From positions 186,001 to 250,000 of the forward strand of contig NZ_SWFJ01000001.1 in the NCBI RefSeq assembly GCF_005144795.1: DNA of 64,000 bases, read 5' to 3'. The stretch is from Streptococcus mitis. Its GTDB lineage: Bacteria; Bacillota; Bacilli; Lactobacillales; Streptococcaceae. This document shows, piece after piece, positions 1-8,813 of this stretch (its first letter is position 1; every line of letters starts with the position of its first letter). Made by a program: the position numbers and the translations under genes. The notes beneath the pieces are model-generated. The model was given only the letters and a program-made list of their open reading frames with translations. It was not told the DNA's origin and did not search any database.

Positions 1-24
1 TGATAGATTTTCTTTATGGCTCAT

Positions 25-348
25 TTAAAATAGTAAACGCAGGACGGCAATCAAGACCACTCCAAAGAGAACTGTTCCGACTAGATTACGATAGCGAAAG
101 GCTACCCAAGCTGTTGGAAAGACTGCCAAGAAGTCTAGCCATTTGATTTGAGGAAGACTGCCAACCTTGCCTGTCACTACACTTGAAAGAATCAAGGCAA
201 AGATAATAGAAACGGGCAAGAACTTCAAAAAACGTTCAACAATCGCAGGCAAGCCCTTATACTTAACCAAGATGAAAGGAATCATACGGGGAATCCAAGT
301 CACAAGACCAGAGAAAATAACTGCTAATAAAAGATACTTACTGACCAT
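25..348 (-). CDS. azlD: AzlD-family branched-chain amino acid exporter subunit
   Basis: A 107-residue protein of almost wholly hydrophobic character with about four membrane segments, typical in size for AzlD. Its start codon overlaps the end of the upstream azlC gene by 11 bases, so the two are translated as a pair. AzlC and AzlD together form an inner-membrane exporter of branched-chain amino acids or analogues in characterised members; the substrate here is not visible from sequence. Confidence 0.85.
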   Translation of the reverse strand: MVSKYLLLAVIFSGLVTWIPRMIPFILVKYKGLPAIVERFLKFLPVSIIFALILSSVVTGKVGSLPQIKWLDFLAVFPTAWVAFRYRNLVGTVLFGVVLIAVLRLLF

Positions 349-1033
349 CTAAAACCACCCCCATTGTACAACCAAGTAGCGTCACAAACAGAACAGCTAG
401 TGACTGAGACACCACTGTCAAGAGTAAAAAGAAGGACACCGCAACAACTGCTAGAATAATGAGCAGATTGCGGACAGGAATCCGTCTTTGCATAATCTGG
501 AATTGCGAAGCAAAAATGCCGATGAACATCCCAACCAGGGCAAAATCTAAACCAAAGATTTCTGGATTTGGTAGCAGGCCACCCAGAGCCGTTCCGACCA
601 CTGTCCCCACAAACCAAGCCACATAGCTGTTGAGATTGTTCCCGTGCATCCACATCGGATTGACCTTGTCTGCATGGGCCAATTCGCCCATCAAAACGCC
701 ATAAGTCTCATCAGTCAAGAGACTAGACATACCGATATTTTGCCAAAGACTGGTATGACGGAAATAAGTCGATGCGTGTAAACTCAACAAAAAGAGACGC
801 AAATTGATCAAAAAAACCGTCATAGCAATAGCTGCTACAGGTGCTTGAACCGCAATCAGTGCCAGCATAGCAAACTGGGCACTCCCAGCATAAACAAAGA
901 GACTCATCAAGCCCATCTCAACAGGTGTCACATAGGGCGCACCGATAATTCCACAGGCAAGGCCAATGCTGACATAACCAAGGGCCGTTGGCATAGCTGC
1001 CTGCGCCCCCTCCCAAAATCCTTTTTCTTTCAT
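338..1033 (-). CDS. azlC: AzlC-family branched-chain amino acid exporter subunit
   Basis: A 231-residue integral membrane protein with the AzlC N-terminal region (FWEGAQAAMPTALGYVSIG) and about seven hydrophobic segments. I place the start at 1033 rather than the upstream ATG at 1045, because a GGGGAGAAAG ribosome site lies just before the ATG at 1033 and none precedes the other. It is the large subunit of the AzlCD permease and overlaps azlD downstream. Confidence 0.85.
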   Translation of the reverse strand: MKEKGFWEGAQAAMPTALGYVSIGLACGIIGAPYVTPVEMGLMSLFVYAGSAQFAMLALIAVQAPVAAIAMTVFLINLRLFLLSLHASTYFRHTSLWQNIGMSSLLTDETYGVLMGELAHADKVNPMWMHGNNLNSYVAWFVGTVVGTALGGLLPNPEIFGLDFALVGMFIGIFASQFQIMQRRIPVRNLLIILAVVAVSFFLLLTVVSQSLAVLFVTLLGCTMGVVLDGQ

Positions 1034-1057
1034 CTTTCTCCCCATATTGTCTTAATA

Positions 1058-1171
1058 ATACTCAATGAAAATCAAAGAGCAAACTAGAAAGCTAGCCGCA
1101 GGTTGCTCAAAACATTGTTTTGAGGTTGCAGATAAAAGCTGACGCGGTTTGAAGAGATTTTCGAAGAGTAT
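1058..1171. repeat. RUP-like intergenic repeat
   Basis: About 113 bases with inverted termini: it opens with ATACTCAATGAAAATC and closes with GATTTTCGAAGAGTAT. The length and ends resemble the non-autonomous pneumococcal RUP-type repeats thought to be mobilised by an IS630-family transposase. A second, more diverged copy lies at 8708-8813. The assignment to RUP is from memory of the family, not a search. Confidence 0.65.
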
Positions 1172-1289
1172 GAGTAGGCTGAAAAGGCTCCAGCCATAGC
1201 ATGGACTATTATAACACATTCAGGAAAGAGAAAAAAGTCTGCTGATTGTGGCCATCATAAAAGACTGGCAGTCCAGTCTCAAACATATA

Positions 1290-1442
1290 TTATACAAATT
1301 CTCTGCTAGATACTTTCACGAATATCAAAGAACATGAAAAGGCAACTAGAAGAAATAGCAATAAAACAAAGTTAGTAGCAATAGTTACTAAAACTAAGAT
1401 CATTTTTATGAAAAGGATACCTAAAAATGCGATTACAAACAA
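1290..1442 (-). CDS. possible small hydrophobic membrane peptide
   Basis: An open frame of 50 residues (TTG start at 1442; an ATG lies at 1403) in the 494-base gap between azlC and the CPBP gene. It is strongly hydrophobic, with two likely membrane segments and a short C-terminal tail SSREFV. No clear ribosome site precedes either start. It may be a real micro-membrane protein or the relic of a larger transporter gene. No function can be assigned. The rest of the gap (1172-1289 and 1443-1527) shows nothing recognisable. Confidence 0.25.
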   Translation of the reverse strand: MFVIAFLGILFIKMILVLVTIATNFVLLLFLLVAFSCSLIFVKVSSREFV

Positions 1443-1527
1443 ATATAAGAGTATTCAGTAAGGAAATAAACTAAATGGGTAGAATACCTAGGAACACTCT
1501 TCCTAAAATATTACTAAGCAAATGAAA

Positions 1528-2193
1528 TTACAGCAACGGTAAAATTTGACCAATGCCATTGTAGACTATATGCAGCCCAATAGGCCAATAGATGGACTTT
1601 GTCACTCTAAACAAGACTGCAAATATGAGACCGCCACCCATATATACGAAAAAGTCTGTCAAAACCCAACCGTAATTACTAATGTGCAAAATTCCAAATA
1701 ATATAGCTGAGCCAAGCACATCCAGTCCCCACTTCTTTCCTTTTTCCAGAGCAGTCATCACTAATCCACGATAAATCATCTCTTCAAAAATGGGACCTGC
1801 AATCACAGGATAGAAAAAATACATCAAAAATGCCGTAGCTCCTTTAAAAGTCGGAATGGCGAGTTGATAAGAAATTTCATTTTTGGTAGATGGGAAAAGA
1901 AAAAAGGTGACAAAATTCCAAACAACAAAAGCAAGCAGAGCTAGGAAGGAATAGAAAAGATAGGATCCTTTAAACTTTCTACTGTTGATTTGTTGCCATT
2001 TCCCCGACCAAATCATAGCAATAAGAGCAAATAAAACCACAAGAAAATTCAACATCATATCCGAAAAATAATAGGCAAAGTCAGATAGACCAGTAACAAG
2101 GTCGCTGCGTAAAACTAGACCACTGAACTTCTGGTCAGCAATAACTAGTAGAATAGCTATAATAAAGTAGTGACGTGAGATTATCTTTTTCAT
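1528..2193 (-). CDS. CPBP (CAAX/Abi-type) intramembrane metalloprotease
   Basis: A 221-residue polytopic membrane protein with the CPBP glutamate motif EEMIYRG around residues 137-143, a later FGILHISNYG histidine motif and a C-terminal HIVYNGIGQ histidine. These are the expected catalytic residues of the CAAX protease/bacteriocin-processing family. In lactic acid bacteria such proteins often confer bacteriocin self-immunity or process peptides. It sits beside an Rgg regulator, which would fit a peptide-signalling or immunity role, but this is inference. Confidence 0.8.
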   Translation of the reverse strand: MKKIISRHYFIIAILLVIADQKFSGLVLRSDLVTGLSDFAYYFSDMMLNFLVVLFALIAMIWSGKWQQINSRKFKGSYLFYSFLALLAFVVWNFVTFFLFPSTKNEISYQLAIPTFKGATAFLMYFFYPVIAGPIFEEMIYRGLVMTALEKGKKWGLDVLGSAILFGILHISNYGWVLTDFFVYMGGGLIFAVLFRVTKSIYWPIGLHIVYNGIGQILPLL

Positions 2194-2307
2194 TCTATTT
2201 TCTCCTATACTATGAAATAATGATAGTATAACACGGAAATCACCACATTTTAGTAAATCGCATATTTGATATTTTTCTTATAGAAATTTCAGATTTGCGA
2301 TTGTTGA

Positions 2308-3171
2308 CTACTCAATAAGTTCCTTGTATTGCTGCAAACGTAATTCGAAGAGGGCTGTCAATTGTGGATTTTCTAATACTTGCAGAGATTGGATAAAGTG
2401 TTCAATCTCTTTTTGATTGCTTCCTTTGGTTTGAAGAAAAATACTCATTTTCTTTAAAAATTGCCATGATACTTTCTCAAAAACATCGTACGGGCGGAGC
2501 ATACTCTCCAACTCGGCTTCAAAGATTGGGATGTAGGAGAAAAGTTTTCGCTCCATGAATTCTGATAAGATATTTAAGAGCCCTTGCTTCATATACAATC
2601 GATTGTGTACTAACTCTTTAAATTCCTTGGATTTTTCAATCAAAGAGGTTGATAAAAATATCAAATCTTGATTACTCAAGAAAGGCATGGTATTACAGAA
2701 TATATAGAGTTCAAACCAGGTCCAAGACTCGATAGCATAGAGATAGCTGGTCAAAAATTCGCTATCCTCCTCTGCCAGTGGGTAGCTTTTATCTAGTGAA
2801 TGGATGGCATCTTTGATTACAATAGCATTCAAACGACGATAGGTCTGCGCCATCTGTTCTTGCTCGACTTCCTCCAACAGTTGTTCTAAGCCAGCTATAT
2901 CTTGGTGGGCAAACCGATCCACAACCTTTCTACCAATTCGCATATGTGGAGATTCTTGATAGTTGATGAGCTTGTGCCCAAACTCATCAAAATTCATATT
3001 GATCCCTTGGATGGCTAGTATGAGTTTATCCGCAGACAGCATAGACTGCCCTAGTTCAAACTTGGACAACTGAGAGGCTGTTAGACCATCACAAGCCACA
3101 TCTGACTGCTTGAGCTTTCTCGCCAAGCGTAATTCCTTGTAAAATTCTCCCAACTCCATTCTCTCAATCAT
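2308..3171 (-). CDS. Rgg/GadR/MutR-family transcriptional regulator
   Basis: A 287-residue cytoplasmic regulator with an N-terminal helix-turn-helix (residues about 8-60, including LKQSDVACDGLTASQLSKFE) followed by the long all-helical domain that binds peptide pheromones in Rgg proteins. An AGGAGG site lies 7 bases upstream of the ATG at 3171. I found no divergent short hydrophobic peptide gene in the 100-base gap to tsaD, so it may be a stand-alone Rgg or respond to a remote peptide. Its likely target is the adjacent CPBP gene. Confidence 0.85.
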   Translation of the reverse strand: MIERMELGEFYKELRLARKLKQSDVACDGLTASQLSKFELGQSMLSADKLILAIQGINMNFDEFGHKLINYQESPHMRIGRKVVDRFAHQDIAGLEQLLEEVEQEQMAQTYRRLNAIVIKDAIHSLDKSYPLAEEDSEFLTSYLYAIESWTWFELYIFCNTMPFLSNQDLIFLSTSLIEKSKEFKELVHNRLYMKQGLLNILSEFMERKLFSYIPIFEAELESMLRPYDVFEKVSWQFLKKMSIFLQTKGSNQKEIEHFIQSLQVLENPQLTALFELRLQQYKELIE

Positions 3172-3247
3172 CTCACCACCTCCTATTGTTTAGATATTAT
3201 ATCATCATTTTTATAGTTTTGTCAAAATATTCTGACATTTAAGAGAG

Positions 3248-3272
3248 CAAAAAAGCCAGCCCTAAGCTGACT
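3248..3272 (-). terminator. intrinsic terminator after tsaD
   Basis: Read on the minus strand, AGTCAGC and GCTGGCT form a stem followed by a run of six T. It closes the tsaB-rimI-tsaD transcript. Confidence 0.7.
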
Positions 3273-3274
3273 CT

Positions 3275-4285
3275 TTATTCCATGGTATCAAAAGCGAGGC
3301 TTGGTTTGGCATTGAGGTCCAAGCTTGCAAAATTTTCTTTGTTCCACTCGCTGACGCTGGCATAGGCAATCATTCCTGCATTGTCTCCACAAAGACGCAG
3401 AGGTGGGATGATAACCTTGACATCTGTGATTTCAGCTGCTAGGCGTTCTCTGAGGCCTTTATTAGCTGCTACCCCACCTGCCACGACAAGAGTTTTAACA
3501 GGGTATTTCTCCAAAGCCTTCTTAGTTTTTGCCATAAGAATATCCAGTACAGCTGCTTGGAAGGAAGCACACAAATCCTCTGTAGACAGACTTTCTCCCT
3601 TTTGCTCGGCATTGTGATGAAGATTGATAAAGGCAGATTTCAAACCTGAGAATGAAAACTCCAGATTATCTTCCTTAATCATGGCACGAGGAAAATCATA
3701 AATATCCTGCCCCTGATGAGCTAGCTCATCAATCTCACGACCTGCAGGATAGGTCAAGCCCATGACACGGCCGACCTTATCATAGGCCTCACCAACCGCG
3801 TCATCTCGCGTTTCCCCAACAATCTTGTAGTCACCAGCCTCAGAAACATAAACCAACTCTGTGTGTCCACCGCTGACCAAGAGGGCTATCAAGGGAAACT
3901 CCAAAGGCTCCACACTCTGAGCGGCCATGAGGTGACCAGCCATGTGGTTAACAGGAATCAGCGGAAGTCCATGAGACCAAGCAAAGGCCTTAGCAGCTGA
4001 CAAACCGACTAGTAAGGCTCCGACCAAGCCCGGTCCATAGGTAACCGCCACAGCTGTCACGTCCTCTTCCGTAATCCCTGCTTCTGCTAGTGCCTCCTCG
4101 ATACAGGCTGTAATGACCTCGACATGGTGACGACTGGCTACTTCCGGCACTACGCCCCCAAAACGTTTGTGACTCTCAATTTGACTAGCAATGACATTGG
4201 ACAAAAGCTCATCGTCGTTTTTCAAGACGGCAACACTAGTCTCATCACAGGATGTCTCAAATGCTAAAATATATCTATCCTTCAT
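3275..4285 (-). CDS. tsaD: tRNA N6-threonylcarbamoyladenosine transferase TsaD
   Basis: A 336-residue ASKHA-fold protein, the normal length. It transfers threonylcarbamoyl from TC-AMP to A37 of ANN-decoding tRNAs. The metal-binding pair is in VNHMAGHL (residues about 110-117), followed by [10 protein letters not shown] and the conserved SFSGLKSA. It is last in an operon with tsaB and rimI and overlaps rimI by 11 bases. TsaB encoded in the same operon is its partner in the t6A complex. Confidence 0.97.
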   Translation of the reverse strand: MKDRYILAFETSCDETSVAVLKNDDELLSNVIASQIESHKRFGGVVPEVASRHHVEVITACIEEALAEAGITEEDVTAVAVTYGPGLVGALLVGLSAAKAFAWSHGLPLIPVNHMAGHLMAAQSVEPLEFPLIALLVSGGHTELVYVSEAGDYKIVGETRDDAVGEAYDKVGRVMGLTYPAGREIDELAHQGQDIYDFPRAMIKEDNLEFSFSGLKSAFINLHHNAEQKGESLSTEDLCASFQAAVLDILMAKTKKALEKYPVKTLVVAGGVAANKGLRERLAAEITDVKVIIPPLRLCGDNAGMIAYASVSEWNKENFASLDLNAKPSLAFDTME

Positions 4286-4712
4286 CTATTTCTCTCTTCA
4301 TGATGATGGCGTCCTCGACTGGATCATGGTAGTAGGCCTTTCGCTCAGCGATGGCTGCCATCTTTTCTTTCTTGTAAAATGCTTGCGCTCGATGATTTGA
4401 ACTTCTGACTTCGAGGAAAATCTCCTTATCTGTCGGCAATTGAGCAAACAAGGCTGACGCAATTCCCTGACCCTGATAGGTTTGTTTGACAGCGATTTGC
4501 AGGACTTCTGCTTCAAAAAGATTCTCCTGCACGGCTAGAAAGCCAATCGCTTCTGCCCCATCATAAGCCAGAGCATACCAAGTCTGGTCTTGGGACAGGT
4601 CTGCTTGGATTTGCTCCAGCGTCCAAGGGCTGACTGGGTAAACAGCTATCATAACAGCGTAGATGGCTTGAGCCAAGTCAGGCTGCTGTTGGATTCGTTT
4701 AATTTCTATCAT
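4275..4712 (-). CDS. rimI: ribosomal protein bS18-alanine N-acetyltransferase RimI
   Basis: A 145-residue GNAT acetyltransferase with the acetyl-CoA loop in [13 protein letters not shown] (residues about 77-89) and a C-terminal FYKKEKM motif. RimI acetylates the N-terminus of ribosomal protein S18. It is sandwiched between tsaB (4-base overlap) and tsaD (11-base overlap), the usual arrangement in Firmicutes. Confidence 0.92.
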   Translation of the reverse strand: MIEIKRIQQQPDLAQAIYAVMIAVYPVSPWTLEQIQADLSQDQTWYALAYDGAEAIGFLAVQENLFEAEVLQIAVKQTYQGQGIASALFAQLPTDKEIFLEVRSSNHRAQAFYKKEKMAAIAERKAYYHDPVEDAIIMKREIDEG

Positions 4713-5392
4713 AGGCGTTTAATGTAAGACTCGCCAGACTCGGTATGGTTCTTGAGCCAGTTTTCCTCAGCCTCAACACGTTTGAGGTAGTTCGGCACAA
4801 AATCATGCAAGGAGTCTGCTTCCTTATCCCAAGCCAAAAGAGCAAGAGTGGCTGCATTAGGCAAGGTTTCTTGATAGCTAGCTTGTGGTAGTTGTTCTTG
4901 GATCTGCTCCACAAAGGCTCCAACTTCTCCGACAAAGGTTACCTGTTCAGCATCCTTGACCTGCTCTAGCACTTCCGCAAAGGACAGGTGCGCTTCTGGA
5001 AAGACAAGCTGAGCATTTTCATAAAAGCCAGCATAAACATTGTTGCGACGTGCATCCATGATAGGAACCACCAAGCCTTCTTGTTGGTATGGCACCAGAG
5101 CCAAGAGGCTAGACATACCAACTAACTCGATGTTCAGAGTATGAGCCAGAGTTTTGGCAGTTGCCACCGCAATTCGCAAGCCTGTGTAGCTACCTGGCCC
5201 TTCTGCCACCACGATTCGGTCCAAATCCTTGGGTGTCCAATCCAAACTTGCCATCAAAAAATCGATGGCAGGCATGAGGGTAATACTGTGATTTTTCTTG
5301 ATATTAATCGTCGTCTCGGCAAGAACCTGCTTGTCCTCTAAAATAGCAAGAGAAAGAGCCTTGCTGGACGTATCAAAAGCTAATACTTTCAT
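4709..5392 (-). CDS. tsaB: tRNA threonylcarbamoyladenosine biosynthesis protein TsaB
   Basis: A 227-residue ASKHA-fold paralogue of TsaD, lacking the metal site, that dimerises with it. The conserved AEGPGSYTGLRIAVATAK lies near residues 64-81. It is the first gene of the tsaB-rimI-tsaD operon; its start faces the bacteriocin promoter region at 5523. Confidence 0.95.
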   Translation of the reverse strand: MKVLAFDTSSKALSLAILEDKQVLAETTINIKKNHSITLMPAIDFLMASLDWTPKDLDRIVVAEGPGSYTGLRIAVATAKTLAHTLNIELVGMSSLLALVPYQQEGLVVPIMDARRNNVYAGFYENAQLVFPEAHLSFAEVLEQVKDAEQVTFVGEVGAFVEQIQEQLPQASYQETLPNAATLALLAWDKEADSLHDFVPNYLKRVEAEENWLKNHTESGESYIKRL

Positions 5393-5522
5393 AACACATT
5401 CCTATCTTTTTGTCTGCTTACTATTATACTACAAAAGCTGGCACATGGGAATTTTCTTTATCCCCAAACAGGAATACCTAGACTTAAACAAAAAATAATT
5501 CGCAAATAAATTTCAAAAAAAT

Positions 5523-5561
5523 GTTCACTTTTCCTTTTCTTTTCCGAATATAAAAGTGAAC
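5523..5561 (+). promoter_or_regulatory. ComX (cin-box) promoter inside a perfect inverted repeat
   Basis: TCCGAATA at 5543-5550 differs by one base from the late-competence cin-box TACGAATA read by SigX/ComX, with a T-rich stretch just upstream as is usual for such promoters. It is flanked by a perfect 10-base inverted repeat, GTTCACTTTT (5523-5532) and AAAAGTGAAC (5552-5561). The repeat could be an operator or hairpin; its role is unknown. A strong AGGAGG site follows before the bacteriocin start. Confidence 0.7.
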
Positions 5562-5583
5562 AAGAAAAAAGGAGGAAAGTTCA

Positions 5584-5769
5584 ATGACAAATTTTGACGT
5601 TCTTGACAATCAATTTTTATCCCTATCTGAAAATGAATTATCAGATATTGATGGCGGTCTCGCTCCCTTGATTATCTTTGGAGTAGCAGTATCTTGGAAA
5701 GCTATTGCAGGCGGAACAGCACTTGTAGGTTCTGGTTTGGCAGCTGGTTATTTTTTAGGAGGAGATTAA
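5584..5769 (+). CDS. cibA: double-glycine bacteriocin peptide, CibA-like
   Basis: A 61-residue precursor. The leader has the LSENELSDIDGG form, ending in GG at residues 24-25, which is cut by ABC transporters of the ComA/BlpA type. The mature part of 36 residues is hydrophobic and Gly-rich with a GSGLAAG helix-packing motif, typical of two-peptide class IIb bacteriocins. The gene lies between tsaB and rpoY-rnjA, where I recall the pneumococcal competence-induced bacteriocin cib locus, and it has a cin-box promoter. It should be made during competence and act in fratricide. Confidence 0.85.
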   Translation: MTNFDVLDNQFLSLSENELSDIDGGLAPLIIFGVAVSWKAIAGGTALVGSGLAAGYFLGGD

Positions 5770-5770
5770 T

Positions 5771-5923
5771 ATGATGAAAGATTTGAACAACTATCGTGAA
5801 ATTTCTAATAAGGAATTACAAGAAATCAAGGGTGGTTTTGGTGCAGGTGTTGGTATCGCTTTATTTATGGCAGCTTATACCATTGGGAAAGATCTCCGTA
5901 AAAAGTTTGGTAAGTCATGCTAG
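5771..5923 (+). CDS. cibB: double-glycine bacteriocin peptide, CibB-like
   Basis: A 50-residue precursor starting one base after the cibA stop. The leader ISNKELQEIKGG ends at GG (residues 21-22). The 28-residue mature peptide begins FGAGVGIALF, has a GxxxG-type motif and a cationic tail (DLRKKFGKSC). It is the second partner of the two-peptide bacteriocin. Its last codons overlap the next gene by 7 bases. Confidence 0.82.
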   Translation: MMKDLNNYREISNKELQEIKGGFGAGVGIALFMAAYTIGKDLRKKFGKSC

Positions 5924-6078
5924 ATAAAAGACACATTTTTAGAAGGATAAATTTTATTGTCTTCATCTCTTACAGTTTGCTCAGCATTCTCAATGATTTA
6001 AACATTACTACTATCCCTTTACCAATTGATCTATCTGTTTGTATTGTTTTATTTTTATGCTTCAACTCTATTTTTGAG
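5917..6078 (+). CDS. cibC: putative bacteriocin immunity protein, CibC-like
   Basis: A 53-residue frame starting at ATG 5917 inside the end of cibB, so likely translationally coupled. It begins MLDKRHIFRRINF and has two hydrophobic segments, as expected for a small membrane immunity protein. After the stop at 6078, the next frame continues for a few residues in a plausible way (SIFEQKNR), so a one-base frameshift near the C-terminus relative to a longer form is possible. Identification rests on position and character. Confidence 0.65.
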
Positions 6079-6152
6079 CAGAAGAATCGTTAACATAACA
6101 CTAATAAGCTCTGAAAATTCTATTGTCATGTCATTTTAGAAAAATGTAAAAA

Positions 6153-6187
6153 CCGCCCCATCTTGATAGAAGGGGTGGAATTTTAGT
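6153..6187 (+). terminator. hairpin after the cib operon
   Basis: CCGCCCC pairs imperfectly with GGGGTGG, followed by AATTTT. It is a plausible, moderately strong terminator for the bacteriocin operon. Confidence 0.5.
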
Positions 6188-6220
6188 GTCATGAATTTAC
6201 TATGTTTTACCCCCAAACAA

Positions 6221-6244
6221 AAAGCCCCTGCATCAGCAGGGCAT
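6221..6244 (-). terminator. intrinsic terminator of the small membrane gene
   Basis: On the minus strand GCCCTGC-TGAT-GCAGGGGC is followed by TTTTTGTTT, directly after the stop of the 71-residue gene. Confidence 0.8.
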
Positions 6245-6460
6245 CTAAGCATTTAATCCAAAGTAAAATACAAACCAAACGACATAGGTTACGAGGAGGA
6301 GAAAAAGCGAGTAGAGGGTCACAAAACTAATCTTCCACAAGAACTTGCTTTGTCGTTGTTCCAGTTTGGCAAATAGAAGATTCCCAGTATAAACGCAAGC
6401 AACAAACACAATAAAAGCCACCAAGCGAGCTCCGATAGCAAAGGCAAATAAGTTATACAT
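6245..6460 (-). CDS. small membrane protein of unknown function
   Basis: A 71-residue protein with two hydrophobic segments (residues about 5-30 and 43-68) separated by a charged loop (KLEQRQSKF). It has its own terminator and lies opposite to the cib operon and rpoY. I do not recognise a family. It could be an accessory immunity or stress protein given its neighbours, but nothing in the sequence proves this. Confidence 0.6.
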   Translation of the reverse strand: MYNLFAFAIGARLVAFIVFVACVYTGNLLFAKLEQRQSKFLWKISFVTLYSLFLLLVTYVVWFVFYFGLNA

Positions 6461-6599
6461 AGGGCAACCTCCTTGACTTAAAATCTATATGGAATTATGA
6501 CAAGCAACAAATTTCACTTCCATTATCAAAATAACATATTTTCTCTGTTTTTGCAAACGCTTACCAATAAGTTGCCCTGTGACTTTCTCGTTTCCGTCT

Positions 6600-6628
6600 T
6601 TTACTAATTTTTCATTTTATGTTATAAT
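6600..6628 (+). promoter_or_regulatory. promoter of rpoY-rnjA
   Basis: TTTACT and TATAAT (6623-6628) separated by 17 bases, about 110 bases upstream of rpoY. Confidence 0.6.
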
Positions 6629-6738
6629 TGAAATAATTGTAACGAATCAAGGTCAATCTAGACACAAAATGGAATGAAATCAAGCAAATCTCTGCTAAAA
6701 GTTTGGAATAAGCTGACCTGTAAATAGAAAGGAACTAT

Positions 6739-6972
6739 ATGATTTACAAAGTTTTTTATCAAGAAACAAAAGAACGTAGCCCACGTCGTGAAACAACACG
6801 CGCGCTTTACCTAGACATCGATGCCAGCTCAGAACTCGAGGGTCGTATCGCTGCTCGCCAACTTGTCGAAGAAAATCGCCCAGAGTACAACATCGAGTAT
6901 ATCGAACTCTTGTCTGACAAATTGCTAGATTACGAAAAAGAAACTGGCGTCTTCGAAATCACGGAGTTCTAA
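6739..6972 (+). CDS. rpoY: RNA polymerase epsilon subunit RpoY
   Basis: A 77-residue protein beginning [18 protein letters not shown], matching the small Firmicute RNA polymerase subunit epsilon (formerly a DUF). It binds the core polymerase near the secondary channel side. It lies one base upstream of rnjA, the conserved streptococcal pairing, and shares its promoter. Confidence 0.93.
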   Translation: MIYKVFYQETKERSPRRETTRALYLDIDASSELEGRIAARQLVEENRPEYNIEYIELLSDKLLDYEKETGVFEITEF

Positions 6973-6973
6973 T

Positions 6974-8653
6974 ATGGCCTATACTCTTAAACCTGAAGAA
7001 GTTGGCGTTTTTGCCATCGGTGGTCTGGGAGAAATCGGGAAAAACACTTACGGAATTGAATACCAAGATGAGATTATTATCGTCGATGCTGGGATTAAAT
7101 TCCCAGAAGATGACTTGCTTGGTATTGACTACGTCATTCCTGATTACTCTTACATTGTAGACAATATCGACCGCGTCAAGGCTGTTTTGATTACCCACGG
7201 ACACGAGGACCACATCGGTGGGATTCCATTCCTGCTCAAACAAGCAAATGTCCCTATCTATGCTGGACCGCTTGCCTTGGCTTTGATTCGTGGGAAACTC
7301 GAAGAACACGGCCTCTTGCGTAACGCCAAACTTTACGAAATCAACCACAACACTGAGTTGACCTTTAAAAATCTTAAGGCAACTTTCTTTAGAACCACTC
7401 ACTCTATTCCAGAGCCTTTGGGGATTGTCATTCATACTCCTCAAGGAAAAATCGTCTGTACGGGTGACTTCAAGTTCGACTTCACTCCAGTTGGAGAACC
7501 TGCGGACTTGCACCGTATGGCAGCCCTTGGGGAAGAAGGCGTGCTCTGTCTCCTATCTGACTCGACAAATGCAGAAGTGCCAACCTTTACCAACTCTGAA
7601 AAAGTCGTTGGTCAGTCCATCATGAAGATCATCCAAGGCATCGAAGGACGTATCATCTTTGCATCCTTTGCCTCAAATATCTTCCGTCTCCAACAAGCAA
7701 CAGAAGCTGCTGTTAAGACAGGACGCAAGATTGCGGTCTTTGGTCGCTCTATGGAAAAGGCCATTGTCAACGGAATTGACCTTGGTTACATCAAAGCTCC
7801 TAAGGGAACCTTTATCGAGCCAAATGAAATCAAAGACTATCCTGCAGGCGAGGTGCTCATCCTCTGTACAGGTAGTCAGGGCGAGCCGATGGCAGCCCTC
7901 TCTCGTATCGCCAACGGAACCCACCGTCAGGTGCAACTCCAACCAGGTGATACGGTTATCTTCTCTTCTAGCCCAATCCCTGGAAACACGACTAGCGTCA
8001 ACAAGTTGATTAACATCATTTCTGAAGCTGGTGTCGAAGTTATCCACGGTAAAGTGAACAATATCCATACATCTGGACACGGTGGTCAGCAAGAGCAAAA
8101 ACTCATGCTCCGCTTGATTAAACCAAAATACTTCATGCCTGTCCATGGTGAATACCGCATGCAAAAAGTTCATGCTGGACTAGCAGTAGATACTGGTGTC
8201 GAGAAGGACAATATCTTTATCATGAGCAATGGTGATGTACTTGCCCTTACTGCTGACTCAGCTCGTATCGCAGGTCATTTCAACGCCCAAGACATCTATG
8301 TCGATGGAAATCGTATCGGTGAAATCGGTGCTGCTGTCCTCAAAGACCGTCGTGATCTATCTGAAGACGGTGTCGTTCTGGCAGTCGCAACTGTTGACTT
8401 CAAGTCGCAGATGATTCTGTCTGGTCCAGATATCCTCAGCCGAGGCTTTGTCTACATGCGTGAGTCTGGTGATTTGATTCGCCAAAGTCAACGCATCCTC
8501 TTCAATGCAATTCGTATCGCACTGAAAAACAAGGATGCTAGCGTGCAATCTGTCAATGGTGCCATTGTCAACGCTATTCGCCCCTTCCTCTATGAAAATA
8601 CAGAACGTGAACCAATCATCATCCCGATGATTCTCACACCAGATGAAGAATAA
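6974..8653 (+). CDS. rnjA: ribonuclease J1
   Basis: A 559-residue metallo-beta-lactamase/beta-CASP nuclease. The zinc motif is HGHEDHIGG near residue 75, with the further motif GDFKFD and the beta-CASP histidines in TSGHGG and PVHGEYR. RNase J1 is both endonuclease and 5'-3' exonuclease in mRNA decay and rRNA maturation. It is co-transcribed with rpoY and followed by a terminator. Confidence 0.96.
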   Translation: MAYTLKPEEVGVFAIGGLGEIGKNTYGIEYQDEIIIVDAGIKFPEDDLLGIDYVIPDYSYIVDNIDRVKAVLITHGHEDHIGGIPFLLKQANVPIYAGPLALALIRGKLEEHGLLRNAKLYEINHNTELTFKNLKATFFRTTHSIPEPLGIVIHTPQGKIVCTGDFKFDFTPVGEPADLHRMAALGEEGVLCLLSDSTNAEVPTFTNSEKVVGQSIMKIIQGIEGRIIFASFASNIFRLQQATEAAVKTGRKIAVFGRSMEKAIVNGIDLGYIKAPKGTFIEPNEIKDYPAGEVLILCTGSQGEPMAALSRIANGTHRQVQLQPGDTVIFSSSPIPGNTTSVNKLINIISEAGVEVIHGKVNNIHTSGHGGQQEQKLMLRLIKPKYFMPVHGEYRMQKVHAGLAVDTGVEKDNIFIMSNGDVLALTADSARIAGHFNAQDIYVDGNRIGEIGAAVLKDRRDLSEDGVVLAVATVDFKSQMILSGPDILSRGFVYMRESGDLIRQSQRILFNAIRIALKNKDASVQSVNGAIVNAIRPFLYENTEREPIIIPMILTPDEE

Positions 8654-8659
8654 AGCAAG

Positions 8660-8685
8660 AAAACAGCCCCGACGGAGCTGTTTTT
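8660..8685 (+). terminator. intrinsic terminator of rnjA
   Basis: AAACAGC and GCTGTTT form a stem that ends in a T run. Confidence 0.75.
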
Positions 8686-8707
8686 CTCTATGCTTTCTTT
8701 TGAGATT

Positions 8708-8813
8708 AAAACTCAATAAAAATCGAAATCAGACTAGAAGGCTAGGCGAAAGCATAACTTGAGTTAGGTGAGCCGAAGCCGACGACGTATCATTTTGATT
8801 TTTGAAGAGTTTT
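8708..8813. repeat. RUP-like repeat overlapping the mnmG 3' end
   Basis: About 106 bases whose ends, AAAACTCAATAAAAATC and GATTTTTGAAGAGTTTT, are inverted and match the ends of the repeat at 1058-1171 with several changes. The right end supplies the last codons and stop codon of mnmG. Confidence 0.55.

Noticed and set aside
1315..1325. CACGAATA, one base from the ComX cin-box
   Set aside because: It is on the plus strand with no plausible gene downstream and no T-rich stretch or ribosome site; probably chance.
6959..7513. 184-codon minus-strand frame within rnjA
   Set aside because: Antisense shadow of RNase J1 with no start signals.
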